From Maribacter ulvicola (lineage in GTDB: Bacteria; Bacteroidota; Bacteroidia; Flavobacteriales; Flavobacteriaceae), in assembly GCF_900155985.1 (NCBI RefSeq), contig NZ_FTMA01000005.1, forward strand, positions 124,001 through 188,000: DNA of 64,000 nt, written 5' to 3'. Made by a program: the position numbers and the translations under genes. The notes beneath the pieces were generated by a model that had not been told where the DNA came from, did no database searches, and saw nothing but the letters and a program-made list of their open reading frames with translations. Positions 43,442 to 51,668 of this stretch are shown one piece after another; position 1 is the stretch's first letter; every line of letters begins with the position of its first letter.

Positions 43442-44005
43442 ATGAAAAAACTACATTTATGTATAGGCGCGCTGGCAACACTATTTATTATATCTTGTGA
43501 AGGACCACAAGGACCTCCAGGATTTGATGGTGTAGATGGATTTGATGGAATAGATGGCGCAGACGGCATAAACATATTAGGTCAAGTAATGGATATTGAA
43601 GGTACCTTTACTTTAGATAATGACTATTCTATATTTTACGAGTTTCCACAAACTATAGAAGTTTTTGAAACAGACGTTGTTTTGGTTTACATGCTTTGGG
43701 ATGTAACTGAAGATAGCAATGGTGAATCTGTTGATATATGGAGATTGATGCCACAAACGAGAATTTTGGATCAAGGCTTACTACAATACAACTTTGACTA
43801 TACCTTTCTAGATGTTAATATTTTCTTGGAGTCAGATTTTGACCTATCAACCTTACCAGCAGGTGATACTGACAATCAAGTTTTTAGAATTGCAGTTTTA
43901 CCGGCAGAATCAACAACTGGTAAGCTAGATACTTCTAATATTAACGCTGTAATGGCACATTTAGGTATGACAGAAGAAAACATACAGAAAGTAACCCTAG
44001 AATAA
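43442..44005 (+). CDS. collagen-like lipoprotein
   Basis: A 187-residue lipoprotein with lipobox IISCEG (Cys at residue 19). Right after the cysteine come seven Gly-X-Y triplets beginning GPQGPPGFD, a very short collagen-like stalk, and then a beta-rich acidic domain (about 45-187) I do not recognise. Similar short collagen-stalk lipoproteins are common in Bacteroidota. Likely a surface-exposed domain on a stalk. A terminator follows 30 bp after the stop. Confidence 0.87.
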   Translation: MKKLHLCIGALATLFIISCEGPQGPPGFDGVDGFDGIDGADGINILGQVMDIEGTFTLDNDYSIFYEFPQTIEVFETDVVLVYMLWDVTEDSNGESVDIWRLMPQTRILDQGLLQYNFDYTFLDVNIFLESDFDLSTLPAGDTDNQVFRIAVLPAESTTGKLDTSNINAVMAHLGMTEENIQKVTLE

Positions 44006-44035
44006 TACCTCTGGGCAATTAACTTTTTAAACTAT

Positions 44036-44067
44036 AGCCTTTGAGTATTCTTCAAAGGCTTTTTTTA
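44036..44067 (+). terminator. terminator of the collagen-like lipoprotein gene
   Basis: Stem AGCCTTTGA / TCAAAGGCT (9 bp, 7-base loop) followed by seven T's. Confidence 0.9.
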
Positions 44068-44163
44068 TACTTAATGGCAAAACCTTAGCATTAGAAATTG
44101 CCTGAGAACCATACATTGAAAGGAATACATAATTAATTCGACAGAACTAAAAAAATTGAAAAG

Positions 44164-44661
44164 ATGAAAATAAATATTGTAATTGCATTACTGGTACTTT
44201 TTGTTAGCTGCAAAGGTACCTCTCAAGAAAAAGAAATGGCTAGCAGCACAAAAGCAACTGCCAAAAAAGAATTTGCCGTTCAGAAAACAAACAGCGAATG
44301 GAAAAAAGAGTTGACCGATGCTGAATATTACGTACTTCGTGAAGCTGCTACTGAAACCCCTTTTTCCAGCGAACTTTTGAAGAACAAAGTAAAAGGAACC
44401 TACGTTTGTGCCGCATGCGCCACTCCTCTTTTTAAAAGTTATACAAAATTTGATTCTGGTACCGGATGGCCAAGTTTCTATGAAGAGATCAAAGGTAACG
44501 TTGCTTATGATGTAGATTACAAAATTGGTTATAAAAGAACAGAAGAACACTGTGCTACGTGCGGTGGTCATTTAGGTCACGTTTTCGAAGATGGACCAGA
44601 CCCTACCGGATTACGCCATTGTATTAACGGTGTTGCCTTAAATTTTGTACCCGCAGAATAA
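44164..44661 (+). CDS. msrB: peptide-methionine (R)-S-oxide reductase, exported
   Basis: A 165-residue protein with a lipoprotein-like signal (FVSCKG). The MsrB domain has zinc cysteines CAAC and CATCGGHLGH, the GTGWPSFYEEI substrate loop, and RHCINGVALNF with the catalytic Cys. It reduces methionine-R-sulfoxide in proteins, here in the periplasm. A strong hairpin follows the gene. Confidence 0.96.
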   Translation: MKINIVIALLVLFVSCKGTSQEKEMASSTKATAKKEFAVQKTNSEWKKELTDAEYYVLREAATETPFSSELLKNKVKGTYVCAACATPLFKSYTKFDSGTGWPSFYEEIKGNVAYDVDYKIGYKRTEEHCATCGGHLGHVFEDGPDPTGLRHCINGVALNFVPAE

Positions 44662-44680
44662 TTTTTATCTCAGTAACCAT

Positions 44681-44714
44681 ACAAATAAGAGGTCTTACCA
44701 GACCTCTTATTTGT
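44681..44714. terminator. terminator of msrB
   Basis: A 15-bp perfect stem from ACAAATAAGAGGTCT to its complement, 4-base loop TACC, ending in a T-rich sequence. Confidence 0.9.
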
Positions 44715-44818
44715 TTCTACAACCCTCATATTTAACAACCTACAACCTTTTACAGTGTCATAAATTCATATAAAAGTTCATATTTTAAAATCCTACAATC
44801 AATCTCAATTAGGTTTTG

Positions 44819-44826
44819 TATTTTTG
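44819..44826 (+). promoter_or_regulatory. -7 box of lpdA
   Basis: TATTTTTG (TAnnTTTG), 31 bp before the ATG at 44858. It lies inside the longer frame to 44816, which supports the later start. Confidence 0.55.
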
Positions 44827-44857
44827 CTCCTCAATTAAAACTACAAAAAATCAAAAT

Positions 44858-46249
44858 ATGAGCACTTTCGATATTATTGTATTAGGTAGTGGTCCCGGTG
44901 GCTATGTTACCGCTATTAGGGCTGCACAATTAGGCTTTAAGACTGCCGTTATTGAAAAAGAAAATTTAGGTGGTGTTTGCTTAAATTGGGGTTGTATACC
45001 AACCAAAGCCTTATTAAAATCTGCACAAGTATTTGAGTACTTGAAGCATGCAGAAGATTATGGTTTAAAAATTAATGGTGCCGATAAAGATTTTGATGCT
45101 GTAGTAAAAAGAAGCCGTGGCGTTGCCGAAGGAATGAGCAAAGGTGTTCAGTTCTTGATGAAAAAGAACAAAATAGAAGTAATTAAAGGGTACGGTACTT
45201 TAAAAGCAGGAAAGAAAGTTTCAGTGAAAGCTGAAGACGGTGCTACAACTGAATACAGTGCTAATAATATTATAATTGCAACTGGAGCAAGAAGTCGCGA
45301 ACTACCTAGTTTACCACAAGACGGAAAGAAAATTATTGGGTATAGACAGGCAATGACCTTAGAAAAGCAACCTAAGAAAATGATTGTTGTGGGTAGTGGC
45401 GCAATTGGTATTGAATTTGCTTACTTCTACAACTCTATGGGGACCGAAGTTACCGTTGTTGAATATTTACCAAATATTGTACCGGTTGAAGACGAAGATG
45501 TATCCAAGCAATTAGAAAGAAGTTTCAAAAAAGCAGGAGTTAAGATCATGACCTCTGCAGAAGTTACTTCTGTTGACACTTCTGGTGATGGTGTAAAAGC
45601 TACGGTAAAAACAGCAAAAGGAGAAAAAGTACTTGAAGCTGATATCGTATTATCTGCAGTTGGTATTAAAACAAATATCGAAAATATAGGATTAGAAGAT
45701 GTTGGTATCGCTACCGACAGAGATAAAATTTTGGTAAATGATTATTACCAAACGAACATCCCTGGATACTTCGCAATTGGTGATGTTACACCAGGACCGG
45801 CACTTGCACACGTTGCATCTGCAGAAGGTATTTTATGTGTTGAAAAATTAGCAGAAATGCATGTAGAGCCTTTAGATTATGGCAACATACCTGGCTGTAC
45901 ATATTGTTCTCCTGAAATTGCTTCTGTTGGTTTAACCGAAAAACAAGCTAGAGAAAAAGGTATCGATATTAAAGTTGGTAAATTTCCTTTCTCTGCCAGC
46001 GGAAAAGCTAAGGCTGCAGGTGCTTCTGAAGGATTTGTTAAGGTTATATATGACGCCAAGTACGGCGAATGGCTAGGCTGCCATATGATCGGTGCAGGTG
46101 TTACCGATATGATTGCTGAAGCAGTTCTTGGTCGTAAACTAGAAACTACCGGGCATGAAGTACTTAAAGCTATTCACCCACACCCAACTATGAGCGAAGC
46201 TGTAATGGAAGCTACCGCAGCAGCTTATGACGAGGTTATTCACTTATAA
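44858..46249 (+). CDS. lpdA: dihydrolipoyl dehydrogenase
   Basis: A 463-residue flavoprotein disulfide reductase. It has the FAD loop VLGSGPGGYV (7-16), the redox-active GGVCLNWGCIPTKALL, NAD loop VVGSGAIGIEF, and the C-terminal HPHPTMSEAV His-Glu pair. It is the E3 component of 2-oxoacid dehydrogenases and glycine cleavage; no E1 or E2 gene is adjacent. I use the ATG giving MSTFDIIVLG. Confidence 0.97.
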   Translation: MSTFDIIVLGSGPGGYVTAIRAAQLGFKTAVIEKENLGGVCLNWGCIPTKALLKSAQVFEYLKHAEDYGLKINGADKDFDAVVKRSRGVAEGMSKGVQFLMKKNKIEVIKGYGTLKAGKKVSVKAEDGATTEYSANNIIIATGARSRELPSLPQDGKKIIGYRQAMTLEKQPKKMIVVGSGAIGIEFAYFYNSMGTEVTVVEYLPNIVPVEDEDVSKQLERSFKKAGVKIMTSAEVTSVDTSGDGVKATVKTAKGEKVLEADIVLSAVGIKTNIENIGLEDVGIATDRDKILVNDYYQTNIPGYFAIGDVTPGPALAHVASAEGILCVEKLAEMHVEPLDYGNIPGCTYCSPEIASVGLTEKQAREKGIDIKVGKFPFSASGKAKAAGASEGFVKVIYDAKYGEWLGCHMIGAGVTDMIAEAVLGRKLETTGHEVLKAIHPHPTMSEAVMEATAAAYDEVIHL

Positions 46250-46270
46250 TTAATTAAAATACAGCATAAC

Positions 46271-46558
46271 ATGTTAAAATTATTTCGAGCAACGGCAATT
46301 TTAGAAGGAATCTCATATTTGGCGTTGTTCGGGGTAACCATGCCTTTGAAATATTGGGCAGAAATACCTGAACCCAATAAATTGGTAGGCTATGCTCACG
46401 GTGTACTTTTCATTGCATTTATAGTACTAACCCTTATTATAGGATTTACCCATAAATGGAGTTTCAAAAAAATATTTATTTTCGGTATTGCGTCTCTGCT
46501 ACCCTTTGCCACTTTCTACGTAGAAGAGAAGTATTTAAGACCTGAGGATAACGCTTAA
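46271..46558 (+). CDS. DUF3817 family membrane protein
   Basis: A 95-residue protein with three membrane helices. The pattern FRATAILEGISYLALFG, then PLKYW and VGYAHGVLFIAF, is the DUF3817 signature (unknown function). It starts 21 bp after lpdA. Its stop codon overlaps that of the convergent dehydrogenase gene in TTAA. Confidence 0.92.
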   Translation: MLKLFRATAILEGISYLALFGVTMPLKYWAEIPEPNKLVGYAHGVLFIAFIVLTLIIGFTHKWSFKKIFIFGIASLLPFATFYVEEKYLRPEDNA

Positions 46559-47742
46559 GGCTGCACCTCTACTACCGTTGATAGTTCATAGATTTTTCCA
46601 TCAAAAGCGCATATATACAATTCATTATTGGCATCTGTACCAAATGAAGAAATAGCTAAATTACTTTCAAATATCAAGGTATTAGTACCAGCTTGATCTA
46701 AAGCCCATATTCTACCGGATACAAAATCACCATAAATATATAATCCTTGTAATTCTGGTATGGCATCACCTCTATACACATACCCACCGGTAACCGATTT
46801 ATCGTTTTCTGTGCGACCGTATTCATAAAGGGGAGCTATTAAATCTGTGGTATCACAATCATCTTCAAGAAAGCATGACGTACCTTCTGCTATATTCCAT
46901 CCGTAGTTACCGCCTTTTACTACTACATCTATTTCCTCCTTCTTATCTTGTCCTACATCAGCTGCCCAAAGAGTATTTGTCTCTTTATCAAAACTAAATC
47001 TCCATGGATTTCTAAATCCGTAAGCATAAATTTCACCCCTTGCGTTTTCTTTTTCCACGTATGGATTATCCGAAGGAATAGCATAATTTAATCCTTCGTC
47101 CATACCATCTACATCAATACGTAATATTTTACCTAGCAAGCTTTCCAAATTCTGTGCATTACCATCTGGATCACCAGATCCACCGCCATCACCAGAGGCT
47201 ATATATAAATATCCGTCAGAACCAAACGCCAACTGCCCACCATTATGATTGGTTGCAGGCTGTGGAATTTCCAGTAAAATGGTTTCGCTAGCATCTTCTA
47301 CCATAGCAGCATTGGTTTCTGAAACCTTAAAACGAGATACCACAGCAAGTTCATCATTTGGAGTGTAAGTGACATATAAAAAGCCGTTAGATGCATATTC
47401 TGGATGAAAAGCAAAACCTAACAAACCAAGTTCACTAGCAGTTGCCGTTCTAGCCGAAATATCCAAAAAAGTAGTTACCTCTTCTGTTGTAGCATCATTA
47501 CTGAAGACTTTAATAACTCCGCCTTTCTCGGCAACAAAGAGTCTAGTACTATCAGCACCAGCTGATTGAAGATCTATAGGTTGATTGAAAGTTAAATTGG
47601 AAAAAGCATTATTTACATCAAAACTTACCAAAGAATCAATTTCTATTTCAGGACTAGAAGTAAGTACCAATTCATCTTTATCACTACATGATATAGAAAG
47701 TAACGTGGTAATACCCAATAAAACAAAAGCAATTCTTTTCAT
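46555..47742 (-). CDS. PQQ-dependent sugar dehydrogenase-like lipoprotein
   Basis: A 395-residue lipoprotein (signal ending SISCSDKDE) of the glucose/sorbosone dehydrogenase family. NHNGGQLAFGSDGYLYIASG, the DGGGSGDPDGNAQN calcium-type loop, LLGKILRIDVDG and YGFRNPWRFSFD mark the beta-propeller. It probably oxidises a sugar or aldose in the periplasm or at the surface with PQQ. The cofactor is inferred from the family; no pqq genes are seen. Confidence 0.94.
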   Translation of the reverse strand: MKRIAFVLLGITTLLSISCSDKDELVLTSSPEIEIDSLVSFDVNNAFSNLTFNQPIDLQSAGADSTRLFVAEKGGVIKVFSNDATTEEVTTFLDISARTATASELGLLGFAFHPEYASNGFLYVTYTPNDELAVVSRFKVSETNAAMVEDASETILLEIPQPATNHNGGQLAFGSDGYLYIASGDGGGSGDPDGNAQNLESLLGKILRIDVDGMDEGLNYAIPSDNPYVEKENARGEIYAYGFRNPWRFSFDKETNTLWAADVGQDKKEEIDVVVKGGNYGWNIAEGTSCFLEDDCDTTDLIAPLYEYGRTENDKSVTGGYVYRGDAIPELQGLYIYGDFVSGRIWALDQAGTNTLIFESNLAISSFGTDANNELYICAFDGKIYELSTVVEVQP

Positions 47743-47807
47743 AATAACGTCTTTGTTATTACTTACGAACTAATGCCTTGCTATAGATGTTAAAATTGTT
47801 TTTTGGG

Positions 47808-48224
47808 TTAAAACAAAAAACTCTCAATAGCCAAATCATAACTTTTTAACCCAAAACCAAGTATTACACCGCTAGCTGCTGGGGATATATAAGATAAATG
47901 CCTAAATTCTTCGCGCTGATGGGTATTGGAAATATGAACTTCTATCACTGGCGTTTCTACTGCCTTTACCGCATCGCCAATACCTACTGACGTATGCGTA
48001 TACGCTGCCGCATTCAATACAATACCATCATAAGAAAAGCCGGTTTCTTGAATTTTAGAAATCAACTCCCCTTCTATATTAGATTGAAAATATTCCAATT
48101 CAACATCTTTAAACTTAAATTGCAATTTTGAAAAGTAATCCTCAAAAGTTTCTGATCCGTATACTTCTGGCTCCCTTTTTCCTAATAGATTTAGGTTAGG
48201 ACCATTTATAATGATAATCTTCAT
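47808..48224 (-). CDS. aroQ: type II 3-dehydroquinate dehydratase
   Basis: A 138-residue protein with NGPNLNLLGKREPEVYG (7-23; catalytic Tyr), FQSNIEGELI, LNAAAYTHTSVG and EVHISNTHQREEFRH, all AroQ signatures. It performs the third step of the shikimate pathway. The -7 box at 48229-48236 lies only 4 bp before the ATG, suggesting a leaderless transcript. Confidence 0.97.
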   Translation of the reverse strand: MKIIIINGPNLNLLGKREPEVYGSETFEDYFSKLQFKFKDVELEYFQSNIEGELISKIQETGFSYDGIVLNAAAYTHTSVGIGDAVKAVETPVIEVHISNTHQREEFRHLSYISPAASGVILGFGLKSYDLAIESFLF

Positions 48225-48228
48225 ACAT

Positions 48229-48236
48229 CAAAAATA
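48229..48236 (-). promoter_or_regulatory. -7 box of aroQ
   Basis: The minus strand reads TATTTTTG (TAnnTTTG), with 4 bp to the ATG. Confidence 0.45.
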
Positions 48237-48293
48237 ATGAATGTTACCGTACAATGAATTAGAAATGTTACAAGTAAATTTTAAAGCATTTCT

Positions 48294-48812
48294 TTAGCGA
48301 CGAGTTCTATATTTAGGCTCAAAATTGTAAACGATACCCAAGGTAACTGTAGACCATGTAGTTTCTTCAATATCTATACCTGTGTAAGAGAAATTAACCT
48401 CAACACTAGAACTCATTAAATAAGCGACCGTAGGCCTATAATAAAGCCCTCCTTCATTACCATCATTTATTCCCATTGCATAACCTATATTTCCACCAAA
48501 TGAAAAATAGTTTGATGTCCAAAAGCGAACACCTGCAGACAGGGGCATAAATTGTACAGCTTCTTGCTCTTCCCTAATAATTGTTGTTTGAAAGGTTTCT
48601 GCAAAGCCATGAATATAACCCACTGCGGGTCCTACATCTACTACTTCTCCTAACGGATACATGTATGAGAAATCTGCTCCAAGTACCACACTTACCGCTT
48701 CATTGTAATCCTCTAGTGGAATACCTCCCTGTATCCCGAACTTGAAGCCTTCTTGAGCAAAAATTCCGGTTGAAAGACATAAGGCAAATAATAAAATGAA
48801 ATATTTTTTCAT
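48294..48812 (-). CDS. outer-membrane beta-barrel protein, small
   Basis: A 172-residue protein with a cleavable signal (GIFAQEG, about residue 20) and alternating amphipathic strands: FKFGIQGGIPL, SYMYPLGEVVDVGPAVGYI, SFGGNIGYAMGI, VTLGIVYNF. These fit an eight-stranded porin-like barrel (OmpW/OprF-N type). No closer family is recognised. It is followed by aroQ on the same strand with a 69-bp gap. Confidence 0.85.
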   Translation of the reverse strand: MKKYFILLFALCLSTGIFAQEGFKFGIQGGIPLEDYNEAVSVVLGADFSYMYPLGEVVDVGPAVGYIHGFAETFQTTIIREEQEAVQFMPLSAGVRFWTSNYFSFGGNIGYAMGINDGNEGGLYYRPTVAYLMSSSVEVNFSYTGIDIEETTWSTVTLGIVYNFEPKYRTRR

Positions 48813-49022
48813 AGTTTGGTTGGTTTATTTCATTCAAAAATAAAGGGAAGACTAAGCTTACGGGCATCTTTGTTGTGAATACCATAAAAGTAGTTGCACA
48901 CTATGCAATTGGGTAGGTCATTACATATTTAATGTACAAAAATATGCTCTATTATTCCTTTTTCATTTCTATCCACAATACTTTATGCTCTGCTGAATTA
49001 ATGTATTCTTTATCTTTAAACC

Positions 49023-49925
49023 ATGAAATGGAAGCATGCATTGAAAGATTACACCACCTATTTAAAGCTTGAACGTGGATTATCAAAAAACTCTATTCAG
49101 AGCTACACCTTGGATATTGAAAAATTGATGTCATTTCTGGAAACCCATGATATAAATACGACCCCAATTCTTATTGACAAAAACACTGTTCAACAGTTTA
49201 TTTATGAAATTGCCAAAGTGGTCAACCCTAGGTCTCAAGCACGAATAATATCTGGACTCAAAAGTTTTTTTAATTATCTGATTTTTGAAGATTACCGCAA
49301 AGACAATCCCTTAGACTTAATTGAACCTCCTAAAATTGGACGCAAATTACCTGATACACTTTCTGAAAATGAAATAGATAAATTGATAAGTGCCATAGAT
49401 TTAAGTTCTGCTGAAGGGGAACGTAACAGGGCAATGCTAGAAACATTATACGGTTGCGGACTACGAGTTTCTGAACTTATTGGATTAAAGATTTCTGATC
49501 TGTTTTTTGAGGAAGATTTTATTATAGTCACCGGCAAAGGAGACAAACAACGCTTTGTACCCATAAGCTCGGTGAACAAAAAATACATTGATATCTATAG
49601 AAATGAAATTAGAGTTCATTTAAATATTCAGGAAGGCCATCAAGACATCCTTTTTCTAAACCGACGCGGCAAACAACTTACCCGGGCCATGATATTCACT
49701 ATCGTCAAGAATTTAGCCGTAACCATTGGCCTACAAAAGAGCATAAGTCCGCACACGTTTAGACATTCTTTTGCTACCCACTTACTTGAAAATGGTGCCG
49801 ATTTACGATCTATTCAACAAATGCTAGGTCATGAAAGCATTACTACCACAGAAATTTATATGCATGTAGACCGTTCTCATTTAGCCGAAGTCATGAATAC
49901 GTATCACCCTAGAAAAAGTCATTAA
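49023..49925 (+). CDS. xerD: site-specific tyrosine recombinase XerD
   Basis: A 300-residue integrase. The N-terminal SAM-like domain (about 1-95) is followed by a catalytic domain with R148 (CGLRVSEL), K172, H244 and R247 (SPHTFRHSFATHLL), H270 (LGHESITTTEIYMH) and Y279. Length and lack of extensions fit chromosome-dimer resolution at dif rather than a mobile element. The box TATCTTTA lies 4 bp before the ATG. Confidence 0.93.
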   Translation: MKWKHALKDYTTYLKLERGLSKNSIQSYTLDIEKLMSFLETHDINTTPILIDKNTVQQFIYEIAKVVNPRSQARIISGLKSFFNYLIFEDYRKDNPLDLIEPPKIGRKLPDTLSENEIDKLISAIDLSSAEGERNRAMLETLYGCGLRVSELIGLKISDLFFEEDFIIVTGKGDKQRFVPISSVNKKYIDIYRNEIRVHLNIQEGHQDILFLNRRGKQLTRAMIFTIVKNLAVTIGLQKSISPHTFRHSFATHLLENGADLRSIQQMLGHESITTTEIYMHVDRSHLAEVMNTYHPRKSH

Positions 49926-50275
49926 ATTTTTCACCTGCCACCAATGGCATATACTGAAGGTTTTACTCCCTGTGTTTCGGCAAAAAAACCAATAGACCAT
50001 TTATTCAGTTATATATTATTCTACAGCCCTATCATAAACTTTCACTTATTTCAAAACTAGCACCTACTACCAAACAAATACGATTAGGTGATTCCTAAAT
50101 GTCAGCGTTTTCAGTGGCTAAATCTGAATTTTTTACTTAAAATAAACAGGTTTTAAAAACCTAGAAATTTCAATGGAAGCGTTTGTAAAAATAAACCTTG
50201 ACGAAATAACCAACAAAACACTAACTAACTGTCAGTTACACCTTTAAAGTGCAAATATTTTATTTGATTAGTTTC
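49926..50275. other. gene-free interval
   Basis: 350 bp between xerD and the convergent ndh-like gene. No credible ORF, RNA fold or strong terminator seen. The only structure noticed is AGGTTTT-A-AAAACCT at 50148-50162, a short AT-rich palindrome. Confidence 0.7.
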
Positions 50276-51568
50276 CTAATCTTTGAATTGACTGTAATCT
50301 CTTTTATAAGGGCGAATAATTAAACGTGCTTCGCGATCAAATCTAATGTAGTTGTATACCCAATTGATGAATACCACCATTCTGTTTCTAAATCCGATCA
50401 AGAAAAACAAATGAACGAACATCCATACAAACCAAGCGAAAACTCCTTGAAACCTGAATTTCTTAATATCGCAGACCGCTTTGTTACGACCAATAGTTGC
50501 CATACTACCTTTATCGTTGTAGACAAATGGTCTCATGGGTTTATTTTCGAATAATCTAGTTAGGTTTTCACCTAATAATTTTCCTTGCTGTATTGCAGGT
50601 TGTGCTACCATGGGGTGACCGCGCGGGTTATCTTCTGTTGCCATGCACGCAATATCACCTATGGCAAATATCTCTGGATGACCTATTACCTGATTGAATT
50701 CGTTAACGTTAATTCTATTACCACTAGCTATTACATCTTCTGCATCTAAACCTTTTATACCGGCACCTTTAACTCCCGCCGCCCAAACTACCGTAGCAGC
50801 ATCAAATTTCAACGTTGTCATTGTAGTAACCGTTTTACCATTGTAACCGGTAACACGAACACTTTTCCAAACTTGTACTCCTAATTTTTCTAAGAAATCT
50901 TCTGCTTTTTTTGATGCTTGCGTACTAAACCCCGGCAATAGGCAATCACCACCTTGCACAATATTGATCTGTGCCCTTCTGGTATCTAGATCAGGATAAT
51001 CTTTTGGCAAAATACCTTTCTTAATTTCTGCCAAAGCACCAGCAAGCTCAACACCTGTGGGCCCACCACCTACAATAACAAAATTCATCAACGCATCTCT
51101 TTCATGATAGTCATCTGTAAGTAGCGCCTGTTCAAAATTCTCTAATATTAGACTACGAAGATTTAATGATTGCGGTATAGACTTCATGGACATCGTATTC
51201 TTCTCTATCTCCTTATTGCCAAAGAAATTCGTTTCAGAACCTGTTGCTACTACCAAATAGTCAAAACTTACATCACCAATATTTGTATTTACTTTTTTTG
51301 AAGCGGTGTCTATATGTTTTACTTCAGCAAGACGAAAATAAAAATTATCGTACCCTATTAAAACCTTTCGTAGTGGATAAGCAATAGAATCTGGTTCAAG
51401 ACCGCCTGTAGATACTTGATATAATAAGGGTTGAAACGTATGATAATTGTTCCTATCAATAAGAACGACCTGTACCTCTTGCTTACTTAATTTTTTAGCT
51501 AGGGAAACTCCGCCAAAACCACCACCTATTATTACAATTCTAGGATAGCTTGAAAGTGGTATGTTCAT
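50276..51568 (-). CDS. type II NADH:quinone oxidoreductase
   Basis: A 430-residue flavoprotein. It has an FAD loop (VIIGGGFGGVSLAKKL, about 12-27), a second dinucleotide loop (FVIVGGGPTGVELAGALAEI), ATGSETNFFG, and AIGDIACMA. A hydrophobic C-terminal segment (GVFAWFVWMFVHLFFLIGF) would attach it to the inner membrane. This fits the NDH-2 family, which passes electrons from NADH to quinone without pumping protons. Confidence 0.93.
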   Translation of the reverse strand: MNIPLSSYPRIVIIGGGFGGVSLAKKLSKQEVQVVLIDRNNYHTFQPLLYQVSTGGLEPDSIAYPLRKVLIGYDNFYFRLAEVKHIDTASKKVNTNIGDVSFDYLVVATGSETNFFGNKEIEKNTMSMKSIPQSLNLRSLILENFEQALLTDDYHERDALMNFVIVGGGPTGVELAGALAEIKKGILPKDYPDLDTRRAQINIVQGGDCLLPGFSTQASKKAEDFLEKLGVQVWKSVRVTGYNGKTVTTMTTLKFDAATVVWAAGVKGAGIKGLDAEDVIASGNRINVNEFNQVIGHPEIFAIGDIACMATEDNPRGHPMVAQPAIQQGKLLGENLTRLFENKPMRPFVYNDKGSMATIGRNKAVCDIKKFRFQGVFAWFVWMFVHLFFLIGFRNRMVVFINWVYNYIRFDREARLIIRPYKRDYSQFKD

Positions 51569-51668
51569 AGTATGAATACTTAAATGCGAAATTAAACAAA
51601 TGGACCTCTACTTTAAAATAATAATGTGTTTTTAGTATCTTTAAGTTCTAACCTAAACAAACATTAAA

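Noticed and set aside
49023..49925. XerD-like recombinase as a mark of an integrative element.
   Set aside because: Normal housekeeping length and motifs, no att-like repeats, tRNA gene or cargo nearby.
50148..50162. Palindrome AGGTTTT-A-AAAACCT between xerD and the ndh-like gene.
   Set aside because: Low complexity, not next to a promoter, no T-run; likely chance.
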